Below, one piece after another: positions 43,543-51,939 of a stretch of DNA of 64,000 nt. The DNA is from Acetobacter malorum (GTDB lineage Bacteria; Pseudomonadota; Alphaproteobacteria; Acetobacterales; Acetobacteraceae): positions 124,001 to 188,000 of the forward strand of contig NZ_JOPG01000001.1 of the NCBI RefSeq assembly GCF_002153605.1. The letters run 5' to 3'. A program made the translations under genes and the position numbers. Each line of letters starts with the position of its first letter. Within the stretch, counting starts at the first letter, position 1. The notes below the pieces were generated by a model. It worked only from the letters and a program-made list of their open reading frames with translations. It was not told the DNA's origin and did no database searches.

Positions 43543-46500
43543 ATGACCACTCTTCTTCTATCTGTTCGGTCTGATCAGAAGAACTGTAAACAATTTCCGT
43601 CCAGGCCAGGCCTGCGAAAAATTCTGCTTATTAGTGCCGCAGTCACAATTGCCAGCTGGAACAGCGATGGCGCAAAAGCCGCCACCACAACAGCCGCGCA
43701 GAGTTCTGTTGCCCCGACCAAAGGCAAAAAGAAGAAAACTGCCGTCAGGAAAACCGCCCCTGCCACAGCATCTTCCACCACAACACCAGCGACCGCCCCG
43801 GCAGCAACGGCCGGAACCGCAGGCACGCAACAGGCAAGTGCCGTAAGCGAAAACACCAATACAATCCAGAAGACTTCAGCGAGCACAAAGAGTAGCAAAA
43901 GCGAAGATGTGACGGTTACAGGCACCCGTCTTTCCCAGACGCGCCTGAGCAACGTCATGGCCGGCAGCACGCTGGACGCCAAACAGCTTGCCGCCCGCGG
44001 ATACACCAACCTTGGCCTCGCGCTTCTGCGTGAAAACCCGGCATTTTCCGTCCCGTCGAACAGCCCCGTTGGCAGTCAGGGCGCGTGGGGAGCCGGGCAG
44101 ACCTTTAGTGGGCTGCTCGCTTTGGGGGACCAGCGCACCCTTACGCTGATTGATGGCATGCGCATGGTCGGCGGCGCGACGGCCTCGCTTTATGGCGCGG
44201 GCAGCGGGTCACAGGTGGATGTGGGCACCATTCCGACATCACTGGTGAAAAAGATTGATACCCGTTACGGCGGTGCCGGTGCGGCCTATGGTGCTGACGC
44301 TGTGGCCGGTGTCGTCAACTATCAGCTCGACGATCATTTCAAAGGCCTTGATTTCAACGCACAGGGGAACTGGACCCAGAAACTGGATGGCGGGCAGGAA
44401 AAGGTTTACCTGAAATACGGCACCAGCTTTGACCATGACAAAGGCGGCATGGTCTTTGACGTGGAATATCGGAACGCGGACGGCCTTGTTTACAATGATC
44501 GCGCCAAAAGCATCGGCAGTGAAGCAGAGACCTATCTGTGGCCTGCGCTGACAAGCAATTCACCCTATTATTATGTCCTGACCCGCAATGAGCGTTTCAG
44601 CCAGCTCAGCGCCACCGGTATTCCGCTTGTTAATGGCAACCTGAATCCCTCATCTTTCGGAAAAGCGTCTGGGGGTCTTGCGGCTCCCGGCGGCGGTGTT
44701 TTGCAATTCAGCCCGAACGGGCAGTCTCTTGTTCCCCTGACAGGCACGGTCACCCGCAGTAATTATTACACCGCGGGCGGGAATGGCCTTTCCTTTGAAG
44801 ATTATGACCAGCTTTATACACCGCAGAGTTCTCTGAACCTGACAACGCTGGGACATTACGACTTCACCCCTCACCTGCATGCTACATGGCAAGGTTGGTA
44901 TCAGCGCGGACAGGCAAAAAGTTCTGTCAATCAGGGCCTGTATTATTCCGCCACGTTTGAAGGCAGTCCGCTAACGCACGCCGATTTTAACGCTGACCCA
45001 CAAAGTTATGTTAACGGCAATCTGGTTTTAAGCACGGCCAACCCGTATCTGACATCCGCAGAGCGCGCCACCATCATCAATGGCCTGAAGGCTGCTGGCC
45101 AGCCGACAGATACATTCTACCTGTCTCGCGCCAACCAGGATTTTGGGGAAGGCGCCTTCACCACCACAAACCAGATGTATCGCTTTCAGGGCGGTCTGAA
45201 TGGTGATTTCGACGCCATTGGCCGCCATTTCGACTGGAGTGTTAAAAGCGAATACAGTGAGTATCTCAGCAACACCAAAACCTTAATGGTGGACACCAAC
45301 AACCTGATTAACGCGCTGGACGCCGTAACACTTCCTGATGGCTCCATTGGCTGCGCGCCGGGTTATACCAACTCCACAGCCAGAACGCGGAGCGAGACCT
45401 GTGCTCCCCTGAATGTCTTTGGGCGTGGTCAGGAAAGTGATGCGGCTCTCAAATACATTACGTCCTGGGTGAACCCCAGCAACACCAACAAGCAGCTTGA
45501 CGTTCAGGCTGAAATTCACAGCACAATTTTAAAGCTGCCCGCAGGCGATGTGCGCTGGGATCTGGGTTACGAACATCGCTGGGAATCTTATGACTTCAAC
45601 GCAGGCAGCATCCTGAATGGTGAGCTGCTGTCTGACGGCAGCCGCCGCCAGTATGGTGATGAAATTCCCACCCCCAACACCAGCGGGGCTTACGGCACGC
45701 ATGAAGTCTTTGGGGAACTGGATGTGCCGATCGTCTCACCGGACATGCATGTGCCGGGGGCTTATCATATTTCAGCCACGGCAAACGGACGCTACATTAA
45801 CAACAGCATGACCGGCAGCTACTGGACCTACATGTTTGGTGGCAGCTGGTGGCCAACCAGAGATTTCGGCTTTAGCGGGAACTATGCTCAGTCCGTGCGT
45901 AATCCGTCCGTCACGGAACTGTTCTCCCCCACCAGCCGCGTCAACAGCATGGCCAGTGACCCCTGCGCTCAGGAAGATATCGCCAACGGCCCCAACCCTG
46001 CTGTGCGTGCCGCCAACTGCGCCAAACAGGGCATTCCCAAAGGCTTTGTCTCGAATATCGTGAACTACGGTATTTACGGAACTGACGGCGGCAACGCGCA
46101 TTTGCAGAACGAGGTTTCCCACAGCTATACGGGGACGCTGCATTTCATGCCGCATTTCATTCAGGGTTTGCAGCTGGACGCCTCTTTTGTTGATGTCACC
46201 ATCAGCAATGAAATTGAGGATCTGGGCATCAGCGACATCATGAGCGCATGCTATGACTCTGCCTCGTTCCCCAACAAATATTGCAGCATGTTCTCCCGTG
46301 ACCCGGATACCCATCAGGTTACGGATTATCGGGAAGGCTTCGTCAACATTGCCAACCAGCATATGCAGGCGCTTGAAGCCAAGCTGAACTACTACATCCC
46401 GCTGTCCCGCTTTGGTGAGCGGTTTGTCAACTGGGGTGCGTTTAATCTGGGCGTAAACTATAACCACTACATCAAGAATACGCAGACATTCCTGGGCGCA

Positions 46501-46845
46501 ACCTACCCGCAGGTTGGCAGCACCAGCTCGCCCAAGGATTCCTTTACGGCTAATCTGGACTATATCCGTGGCCCGCTTTTCGTGCAGTGGCAGACCATCT
46601 ATTACGGCCCCTCCAAATTCAACGTGACTGCGAGCGAATATGCGGAAACATTTAACAGCCGACCGGACTTCTTCTACTTCAACACGACCATTGGCTATAA
46701 GATCACGAAAAATCTTAACTTCAACTTCATGATGAACAACGTTTTCAATGCGCTGCCCAAAGGCGTGGGAACAGTGGGCCTGACACGCTATTACGATGTT
46801 ATTCTTGGCCGTTCTTTCCAGGCCTCGATCGGCGTGCACTTCTGA
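43543..46845 (+). CDS. Large TonB-dependent receptor with Lys/Thr/Ala-rich linker
   Basis: 1100 residues. A late signal peptide (LRKILLISAAVTIASW, cleavage near AKA) is followed by about 75 residues of Thr/Ala/Lys/Ser-rich linker, then EDVTVTGTR, a TonB box. The plug has DQRTLTLIDGMRMVGG and RYGGAGAAYGADAVAGVVNYQLD, the oligomer/peptide or carbohydrate type rather than siderophore receptors. Two cysteine pairs occur in extracellular loops (GCAPGYTNSTARTRSETC; DPCAQEDIANGPNPAVRAANC). Barrel ends SFQASIGVHF. GGAG lies 9 bp upstream of the ATG. No transporter or enzyme neighbour hints at the ligand. Confidence 0.92.
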   Translation: MTTLLLSVRSDQKNCKQFPSRPGLRKILLISAAVTIASWNSDGAKAATTTAAQSSVAPTKGKKKKTAVRKTAPATASSTTTPATAPAATAGTAGTQQASAVSENTNTIQKTSASTKSSKSEDVTVTGTRLSQTRLSNVMAGSTLDAKQLAARGYTNLGLALLRENPAFSVPSNSPVGSQGAWGAGQTFSGLLALGDQRTLTLIDGMRMVGGATASLYGAGSGSQVDVGTIPTSLVKKIDTRYGGAGAAYGADAVAGVVNYQLDDHFKGLDFNAQGNWTQKLDGGQEKVYLKYGTSFDHDKGGMVFDVEYRNADGLVYNDRAKSIGSEAETYLWPALTSNSPYYYVLTRNERFSQLSATGIPLVNGNLNPSSFGKASGGLAAPGGGVLQFSPNGQSLVPLTGTVTRSNYYTAGGNGLSFEDYDQLYTPQSSLNLTTLGHYDFTPHLHATWQGWYQRGQAKSSVNQGLYYSATFEGSPLTHADFNADPQSYVNGNLVLSTANPYLTSAERATIINGLKAAGQPTDTFYLSRANQDFGEGAFTTTNQMYRFQGGLNGDFDAIGRHFDWSVKSEYSEYLSNTKTLMVDTNNLINALDAVTLPDGSIGCAPGYTNSTARTRSETCAPLNVFGRGQESDAALKYITSWVNPSNTNKQLDVQAEIHSTILKLPAGDVRWDLGYEHRWESYDFNAGSILNGELLSDGSRRQYGDEIPTPNTSGAYGTHEVFGELDVPIVSPDMHVPGAYHISATANGRYINNSMTGSYWTYMFGGSWWPTRDFGFSGNYAQSVRNPSVTELFSPTSRVNSMASDPCAQEDIANGPNPAVRAANCAKQGIPKGFVSNIVNYGIYGTDGGNAHLQNEVSHSYTGTLHFMPHFIQGLQLDASFVDVTISNEIEDLGISDIMSACYDSASFPNKYCSMFSRDPDTHQVTDYREGFVNIANQHMQALEAKLNYYIPLSRFGERFVNWGAFNLGVNYNHYIKNTQTFLGATYPQVGSTSSPKDSFTANLDYIRGPLFVQWQTIYYGPSKFNVTASEYAETFNSRPDFFYFNTTIGYKITKNLNFNFMMNNVFNALPKGVGTVGLTRYYDVILGRSFQASIGVHF

Positions 46846-47150
46846 TTGAAAAAAGTATAAATTCTACTTCCCAGTAATCTATGCGCTATGGCCACTGGGC
46901 CGAACCATTGGGTCGTTACGGGTAAATCCTGTAACGACCCAATGCGTTATGGTCTTTCTCATAGGCTCGAAAACAGCGTGGGGTAGCGTGGTCCGTTCGC
47001 CGCGAGACTAACCGTCAGCCTGATCCGCTCCCCCTCACTATCGCTCTGGCGTAGGACGGCTTTCCTCCCTCCCCTGAAAACAGAGAGAAACCATCACAAA
47101 TCAGAGGGACGTAAAAGCCTCATGCCACCCAGCGCTCACTGATGCAGCTT
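46846..47150. other. Gap between two convergent TonB receptor genes
   Basis: About 300 bp. It holds the strong hairpin at 46906-46944. The remaining 200 bp, up to the receptor stop, show no gene or RNA I can recognise. Confidence 0.5.
46906..46944. terminator. Long perfect hairpin between convergent receptor genes
   Basis: CATTGGGTCGTTAC and GTAACGACCCAATG pair over 14 bp, extended by a GGG:CCT step to a 5-nt loop (TAAAT). It starts 60 bp after the + strand stop. T-tracts on both sides are weak, but the stem is strong enough to protect or end both transcripts. Confidence 0.6.
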
Positions 47151-49439
47151 TTAGTAAGCGCAGGAAATCCGGCCCCCAATAAAGCGCGGTTCTCCGGGGA
47201 TGTAGAAGTAGGTTGTGGTCGCCTGCCCGCCGCTTTCCGCAAACCGGCGGTTGAGGATATTGCGGGCATATACCGTGGCTTCCCACCGCCCGGAGGCGGA
47301 GCGGAAGGACACATGCGCCCCCAGCAGGAAATACGGCGGCAGGCGATAAAACCCGGTCCCGCCCGGTGTAATGGCCTGACTGCCGCGATACTGCCAGTCC
47401 GGCCCGAATTCCAGCGTATAGGCCCGTGCCAGCGGCTGCCGCCATTCTGCCGAGCCATTCAGCGTCAGCTTGGGCTGGCCGTTATCCACCCCGCCGAAAT
47501 TATCGTTAATGGCTTTCCACACACCATGCTGTGCGTAATAGGCGTTTGTCTTGGCGCGGTTTACGGTCGGGAAATCCTGAAAATTCCCACGCTGCCAGCC
47601 AAGATTTTGCGTCAGGTGCAAATGGCTGAACGGATGCGCCTCAATGGTGCCTTCAAACCCCCAGCTTTCAGATTTGGGCGCGTTCGTAATTTCGCTCAGC
47701 GGTCCGTAATTAGGAATCAGCACCGTGCCCAGAATCTGCTGATTATGAAAATCGTTGTAAAACGCAGCACCATTGATGCGCAGCTTGTCCGGAATAGGGT
47801 CGGATTTGAAGCCCACTTCATACGTCAGCACCGTTTCCGGCTTAAACGGGTCAAGCTGCGCCTGAATCTGGGTATTGTTGGCGGTAAAGCCACCGGGCTT
47901 AAAGCCCTTGCTCATTTTATAATAAACCAGCGCATGCTGGAGCATCTGCCAGGATACGCCCACCTGCCCGGCAAATTGGTCGGAGGTGGTGCTCTCACCG
48001 TGAAAATTCGTGGTTGCGCCACCAAAAATCTGAGACTTCAGCCCCGTGATGGAGCGTTCATCCCGCTCATGCAGCAGGCCGCCCCAGATCATCACGCCAT
48101 GCGGCAACCGATAGCTCAGATGCCCGAATTCCGAGAGGCTTTCCTGATTCAGACCAAAGTTGGTCGCCATCATATAGCCACGCGCGGGCTTGTAATCCGT
48201 ATAGTCAAAGAAGAACCGCTGGTTCATCCGCGTGCGCTGGTAATGCGCGCCCACCACCCATTGCAGTTTGTCCTGCGTGTTGGAGGAATGCAGCCGGAGT
48301 TCCTGCGTGAACGTATTGGCGTCAATCGTGCGGTATGTATCGGCCTGTGAGAGCGCGGTGCCGTCCTGATCGGTATATTCGCCCTGCCGCTCCGTCTCAA
48401 ACGCGCTGATGGCACTGACGGTCAGCGGCCCGAAATCATGGTCGATATGCAGGTCCGCGCCCCAGAACTGGTTATGTTCACTCGGCTTGATCCCGGCCTT
48501 ACGGCCAATCAGTTTTGCAAATTCCGGGCGCGATGACCATTCCGCCTGCTGCCAGGACGCCATGTCCGGCAAAGGCTGCGTGCCGATCAGCCGATGCACC
48601 GGCACCGCCGTCACAACCTCGCTGTTATCCTGCGTAAAATGGCCGCCCAGCAGAATGGTGGTGTGCGCGTCGGGCTTCCAGCGGAGTTTACCGCGCAAGG
48701 CCCACAGGTCCGCATCGCCCAGATGATCCCCATTCAGCGGGTTGGTCTGCCAGCCGCCGCCATGCTGGGTCTGCCCGGCCAGACGGAAGCTCAGCCCCCG
48801 TGCCAGAGGGCCGGACACATAGGCCTCGCTGCGGCTACGGGCATAAGACGCAATGTCTTCCGTTGCGCCAAAATGCCAGACGTCCGTTGGGTCATTGGTG
48901 TGCAGATGCACTTCCCCGCCCGTGTCAGACTGTCCGTGTTCCGTGCCCACCGGACCGGGGGTCACACTGGCACCGGCAAGGTCAAACATCATTCCGCTGG
49001 TCATGGAAGAATACGGGAAGGCCACATCATCCACGTAAGTCAGCACCGGGGCCATGTTGTTCTGCGTGAAGTCATTAAACCCCACCCCGCGCAGATAGAA
49101 ATTGGTGGAGGCCGTGCCGTTAATGCTTTGAATGGTCAGGTTCGGGGCCACGCGCTCCAGCCCGCGCAGTGTCACCACACCGCGCTCGGTCAGCCGCTCC
49201 GCCGTAATGCGCGTGGTGGCATCCGGGATATGCTGGGCTTCCTGATACGCAAAATCGTGCCGCCGCGCGCTGACATCCACCGCCGTTGTCTGCCGCGCCA
49301 TGACCGGGCCGGGCCTGGCCTTGCTGGTGTGCCGCACCGGGCCTGCACGATGCGCCGCGCGATGAGACGCCGGAACCTCACCCTCTGCCTGTGCCTGTGC
49401 CTGTGCCGCAGCACACCAGACAGGCATCATCCCCACCAT
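47151..49439 (-). CDS. TonB-dependent receptor (FyuA/pesticin-receptor-like plug)
   Basis: 762 residues from the first in-frame ATG. Plug: ERGVVTLRGLERVAPNLTIQ, NFYLRGVGFNDFTQNNMAPVLTYVDDVAF and PGPVGTEHGQSDTGGEVHLHTN, the last in place of the usual KGPQGTLYGRNT. The barrel ends GGRISCAY. The N-terminus at this ATG (MVGMMPVWCAAAQAQAQA) has no positive charges, whereas the codons just upstream encode RRKAGATRRISRLSTALT, an ideal signal-peptide start, but no ATG, GTG or TTG is in frame there. A rare ATT start at 49529 with AGGGAG before it, or a frameshift, would explain this. Ligand unknown. Confidence 0.82.
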   Translation of the reverse strand: MVGMMPVWCAAAQAQAQAEGEVPASHRAAHRAGPVRHTSKARPGPVMARQTTAVDVSARRHDFAYQEAQHIPDATTRITAERLTERGVVTLRGLERVAPNLTIQSINGTASTNFYLRGVGFNDFTQNNMAPVLTYVDDVAFPYSSMTSGMMFDLAGASVTPGPVGTEHGQSDTGGEVHLHTNDPTDVWHFGATEDIASYARSRSEAYVSGPLARGLSFRLAGQTQHGGGWQTNPLNGDHLGDADLWALRGKLRWKPDAHTTILLGGHFTQDNSEVVTAVPVHRLIGTQPLPDMASWQQAEWSSRPEFAKLIGRKAGIKPSEHNQFWGADLHIDHDFGPLTVSAISAFETERQGEYTDQDGTALSQADTYRTIDANTFTQELRLHSSNTQDKLQWVVGAHYQRTRMNQRFFFDYTDYKPARGYMMATNFGLNQESLSEFGHLSYRLPHGVMIWGGLLHERDERSITGLKSQIFGGATTNFHGESTTSDQFAGQVGVSWQMLQHALVYYKMSKGFKPGGFTANNTQIQAQLDPFKPETVLTYEVGFKSDPIPDKLRINGAAFYNDFHNQQILGTVLIPNYGPLSEITNAPKSESWGFEGTIEAHPFSHLHLTQNLGWQRGNFQDFPTVNRAKTNAYYAQHGVWKAINDNFGGVDNGQPKLTLNGSAEWRQPLARAYTLEFGPDWQYRGSQAITPGGTGFYRLPPYFLLGAHVSFRSASGRWEATVYARNILNRRFAESGGQATTTYFYIPGEPRFIGGRISCAY

Positions 49440-49585
49440 GGTCAGCGCCGTGCTGAGCCTGCTGATCCGTCTGGTTGCACCCGCTTTACGGCGGGAGGCA
49501 GCTTTTTGACCACGGTAGAAAATAAGACCACTCCCTGAGGACTCTGACGCGCACAGAATGGAAGGAGCCAGCCTCAGCCACCCTG

Positions 49586-49610
49586 AAAAACTGCCTCCCT
49601 ATGAAGGCAG
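49586..49610 (-). terminator. Intrinsic terminator of the receptor-MFS-dehydrogenase operon
   Basis: On the minus strand CTGCCT-N8-AGGCAG is followed directly by TTTTT, about 90 bp beyond the stop at 49700. Confidence 0.8.
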
Positions 49611-49699
49611 CTCCCCTGCTCTTGCAAGCTCGGAATGGCTTTCATGCTCCCTTTTTCGTGGAACCGTCACATAAACGCGTCACATCAGGGAGGGGTGCC

Positions 49700-50644
49700 T
49701 TAATAGCCTTTTGCCGGATCATACCGCAGGGGCACATCCTTCCCCTGCTCCAGCGCCTCAATCACAGACGCCACATACGCCGCCCGTGCAGGGCGTGAGG
49801 AATCTGCCGCAGCGTGCGGGCTGATGATCACCCGCGGATGCGTCCAGAGCGGCGAAGACGCCGGCAGCGGTTCCTTATCAAACACATCCAGCACGGCAGT
49901 ATGCAGTGTGCCGTCATTCAACGCGCGCAACAGATCAGCCTCCACTACCAGCGGCCCGCGCCCGACATTGACGAGCCCGGCAGGTTTACGGAGCTGGGCC
50001 AGCACATCATACGTCACCATGCCAGTCGTCTCAGGGGTTTCCGGCAGCAGGCAGACCAGTGTGTCACACGCATGCAGAAAACCGCTCAGCCCCTTGGTGC
50101 CCGCGTAACAGGTCACACCCTCCAGCGTTTTGGCATGCCGCGCCCAGCCGGACACGTTAAAGCCCGCACGCGCCAGACGCATGGCCACCGGGGCGCCAAG
50201 GCTGCCAAGGCCCATCACCCCCACCTTCATCTCCGCAGAGGTCCGGGCGGGTGCCGTCTGCCGCGTCCAGACCTTGTCCTGCTGGCCCACGCGCCAGGTG
50301 GCGGCATCCCGCAAAATGGAGAACACCGCCCACAGCACGTAATCTTCCATCTGCAGGACAGGTTCTTCCCCGCCCATGCGGATCAACGGCACGTTTTTCG
50401 GCCAGGTTGGGTCACTGGTAATGTGGTCCACGCCGACGGCGGCACTCAGAATGGCTTTCAGGTTGACCATTTTTGCCAGCCGCCCCGGCTCGGGCTTCCA
50501 CACCAGCGCGTAATCCACATGGGCCGGGTCCACCGTCGGGTCATCCCAGTCCCGCACCGCAAGCCGGGGCATGAGGCGGGCAAACAGGGCTTTCCATTCA
50601 GGAAGCGCTGCGGGGCCTCCCTGCTTGATGACCAGACACACCAT
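49700..50644 (-). CDS. D-2-hydroxyacid dehydrogenase (GhrA-like)
   Basis: 314 residues from the ATG at 50644, which has GGGGAG 9 bp upstream and starts 2 bp after the MFS stop. NAD(P)-dependent reduction of 2-oxo acids such as glyoxylate or hydroxypyruvate. Rossmann VGVMGLGSLGAPVAMRL, then CLLPETPETTGMV, NVGRGPLVVEADLL with the substrate Arg, VFDKEPLP with the Glu, and HPRVIISPHAAA with the catalytic His. N-terminal phrase VWKPEPGRLAKMVNLKAILSAAVGVDHI is the GhrA-type. Third gene of the operon; it could act on the 2-oxo acid released by the neighbouring DAO-type enzyme. Confidence 0.9.
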   Translation of the reverse strand: MVCLVIKQGGPAALPEWKALFARLMPRLAVRDWDDPTVDPAHVDYALVWKPEPGRLAKMVNLKAILSAAVGVDHITSDPTWPKNVPLIRMGGEEPVLQMEDYVLWAVFSILRDAATWRVGQQDKVWTRQTAPARTSAEMKVGVMGLGSLGAPVAMRLARAGFNVSGWARHAKTLEGVTCYAGTKGLSGFLHACDTLVCLLPETPETTGMVTYDVLAQLRKPAGLVNVGRGPLVVEADLLRALNDGTLHTAVLDVFDKEPLPASSPLWTHPRVIISPHAAADSSRPARAAYVASVIEALEQGKDVPLRYDPAKGY

Positions 50645-50646
50645 GA

Positions 50647-51939
50647 TTACCGCTCCCCACTCTTTAACGATTGTCCCCGGCCAGCATACTGCCGCGTGCA
50701 GGCCAGACACACCAGACTCAGCACCACTGTTCCCAGAAGATAAAGACCTGGAATGGCTTTATCCTGAAAATAGGTGACCAGAACAGAAAGAATCATGGGG
50801 GTAAACCCACCAAAAACCAACTGCCCCAGTGCATAGCTTAACGCAATGGCGGTTGTCCTGTTGCGCGGCAGAAAAATCTCGGCAAACAGAGCCGGGACGG
50901 ACGCATAATACCCGCAATAAACAGTTGTCACCAGAAAAGCCTGCACCAGAACAAGATGCAGGCCGGACGGGGAGGCAACCAGAAAATGGAATAACGGCCA
51001 CGCCATAAAGCCACCTGCTGCCGCCATAACGGCCATCATGCCGCGGCGCCCGACTTTATCCCCCAGCAAGGCAAACAGAGGCGGAAGAATAATGGTCAGA
51101 ACACCTGAAACCATTGTACCCATAAAAGAGACAGCATCCCCCAGATGGAGCTGGGTTTTTGCCAGAGTGGGCATGTAGATATTCAGATAACTCCCCGTTG
51201 CCCCCGCGCTCACCAGCCCCATGCCCAGCAACAGGCGCAAAGGCTCATGCCGGATAACCTCCCGCACGGGCTGATGATTGTCCTGCCGTTTAAATTCCGG
51301 GGATTCATCACTGATCAACCGCAGCCAGGCCGTCAGCGGCCCCAGCACCATGCCAAGCGCAAAAGGCAGCCGCCAGGCCCATGCCAGAATTTGTGCCTCG
51401 GTAAACGCCTGATGCACCAGCCAGGCCACAGCGGAAGCCAGCGTGACAGCCACCCCGCCAGCCGACCACTGCAAGCTGGAATACACCCCGCGATATTTTG
51501 GGCTGCGCTCCGCCAGCATGGTGGCGGCCCCTCCAAATTCCCCACCAGCGGCAAACCCCTGTAAGAGGCGGGAAAACACCACGATTAAGGGGGCAGCCAG
51601 CCCGATTGTGCCATAGCTCGGCACAACGGCCAGAAGGCCGGTCCCGACCGTCATCAGCAAAGACGAGAGCACGAGCCCCTGCCTGCGCCCTTTTCGGTCC
51701 GCATAGGAGCCAAGCCATGCCGCGCCAATGGGGCGTGCCACAAACGCCACCCCAAAGCTGCCAAGGCTCAGCAGAAGGGAAAACCCGGCCGTTGTTGCCG
51801 GGAAAAACAGGTGAGACAGGGTTACGGCAAAAAGGCCGTAAAGAATAAGGTCATACCATTCCAGCACGCCCCCCAGAGTTGTGGCCAGCACAGAAAGCCA
51901 GAGACGGGCATTGGAGGGTGCGTGCGGCGTGTATGTCAT
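50647..51939 (-). CDS. MHS-family MFS transporter
   Basis: 430 residues, 12 TM helices. LGGVLEWYDLILYGLFAVTLSHLFFP and SYADRKGRRQGLVLSSLLMTVGTGL mark the metabolite-H+ symporter branch (citrate, alpha-ketoglutarate, proline). FAAGGEFGGAATMLAERSPKYRG is conserved. It begins at the base next to the upstream receptor stop and ends 2 bp before the dehydrogenase start, so all three are translated from one message. Likely the inner-membrane step for the ligand brought in by the receptor. Confidence 0.9.
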   Translation of the reverse strand: MTYTPHAPSNARLWLSVLATTLGGVLEWYDLILYGLFAVTLSHLFFPATTAGFSLLLSLGSFGVAFVARPIGAAWLGSYADRKGRRQGLVLSSLLMTVGTGLLAVVPSYGTIGLAAPLIVVFSRLLQGFAAGGEFGGAATMLAERSPKYRGVYSSLQWSAGGVAVTLASAVAWLVHQAFTEAQILAWAWRLPFALGMVLGPLTAWLRLISDESPEFKRQDNHQPVREVIRHEPLRLLLGMGLVSAGATGSYLNIYMPTLAKTQLHLGDAVSFMGTMVSGVLTIILPPLFALLGDKVGRRGMMAVMAAAGGFMAWPLFHFLVASPSGLHLVLVQAFLVTTVYCGYYASVPALFAEIFLPRNRTTAIALSYALGQLVFGGFTPMILSVLVTYFQDKAIPGLYLLGTVVLSLVCLACTRQYAGRGQSLKSGER

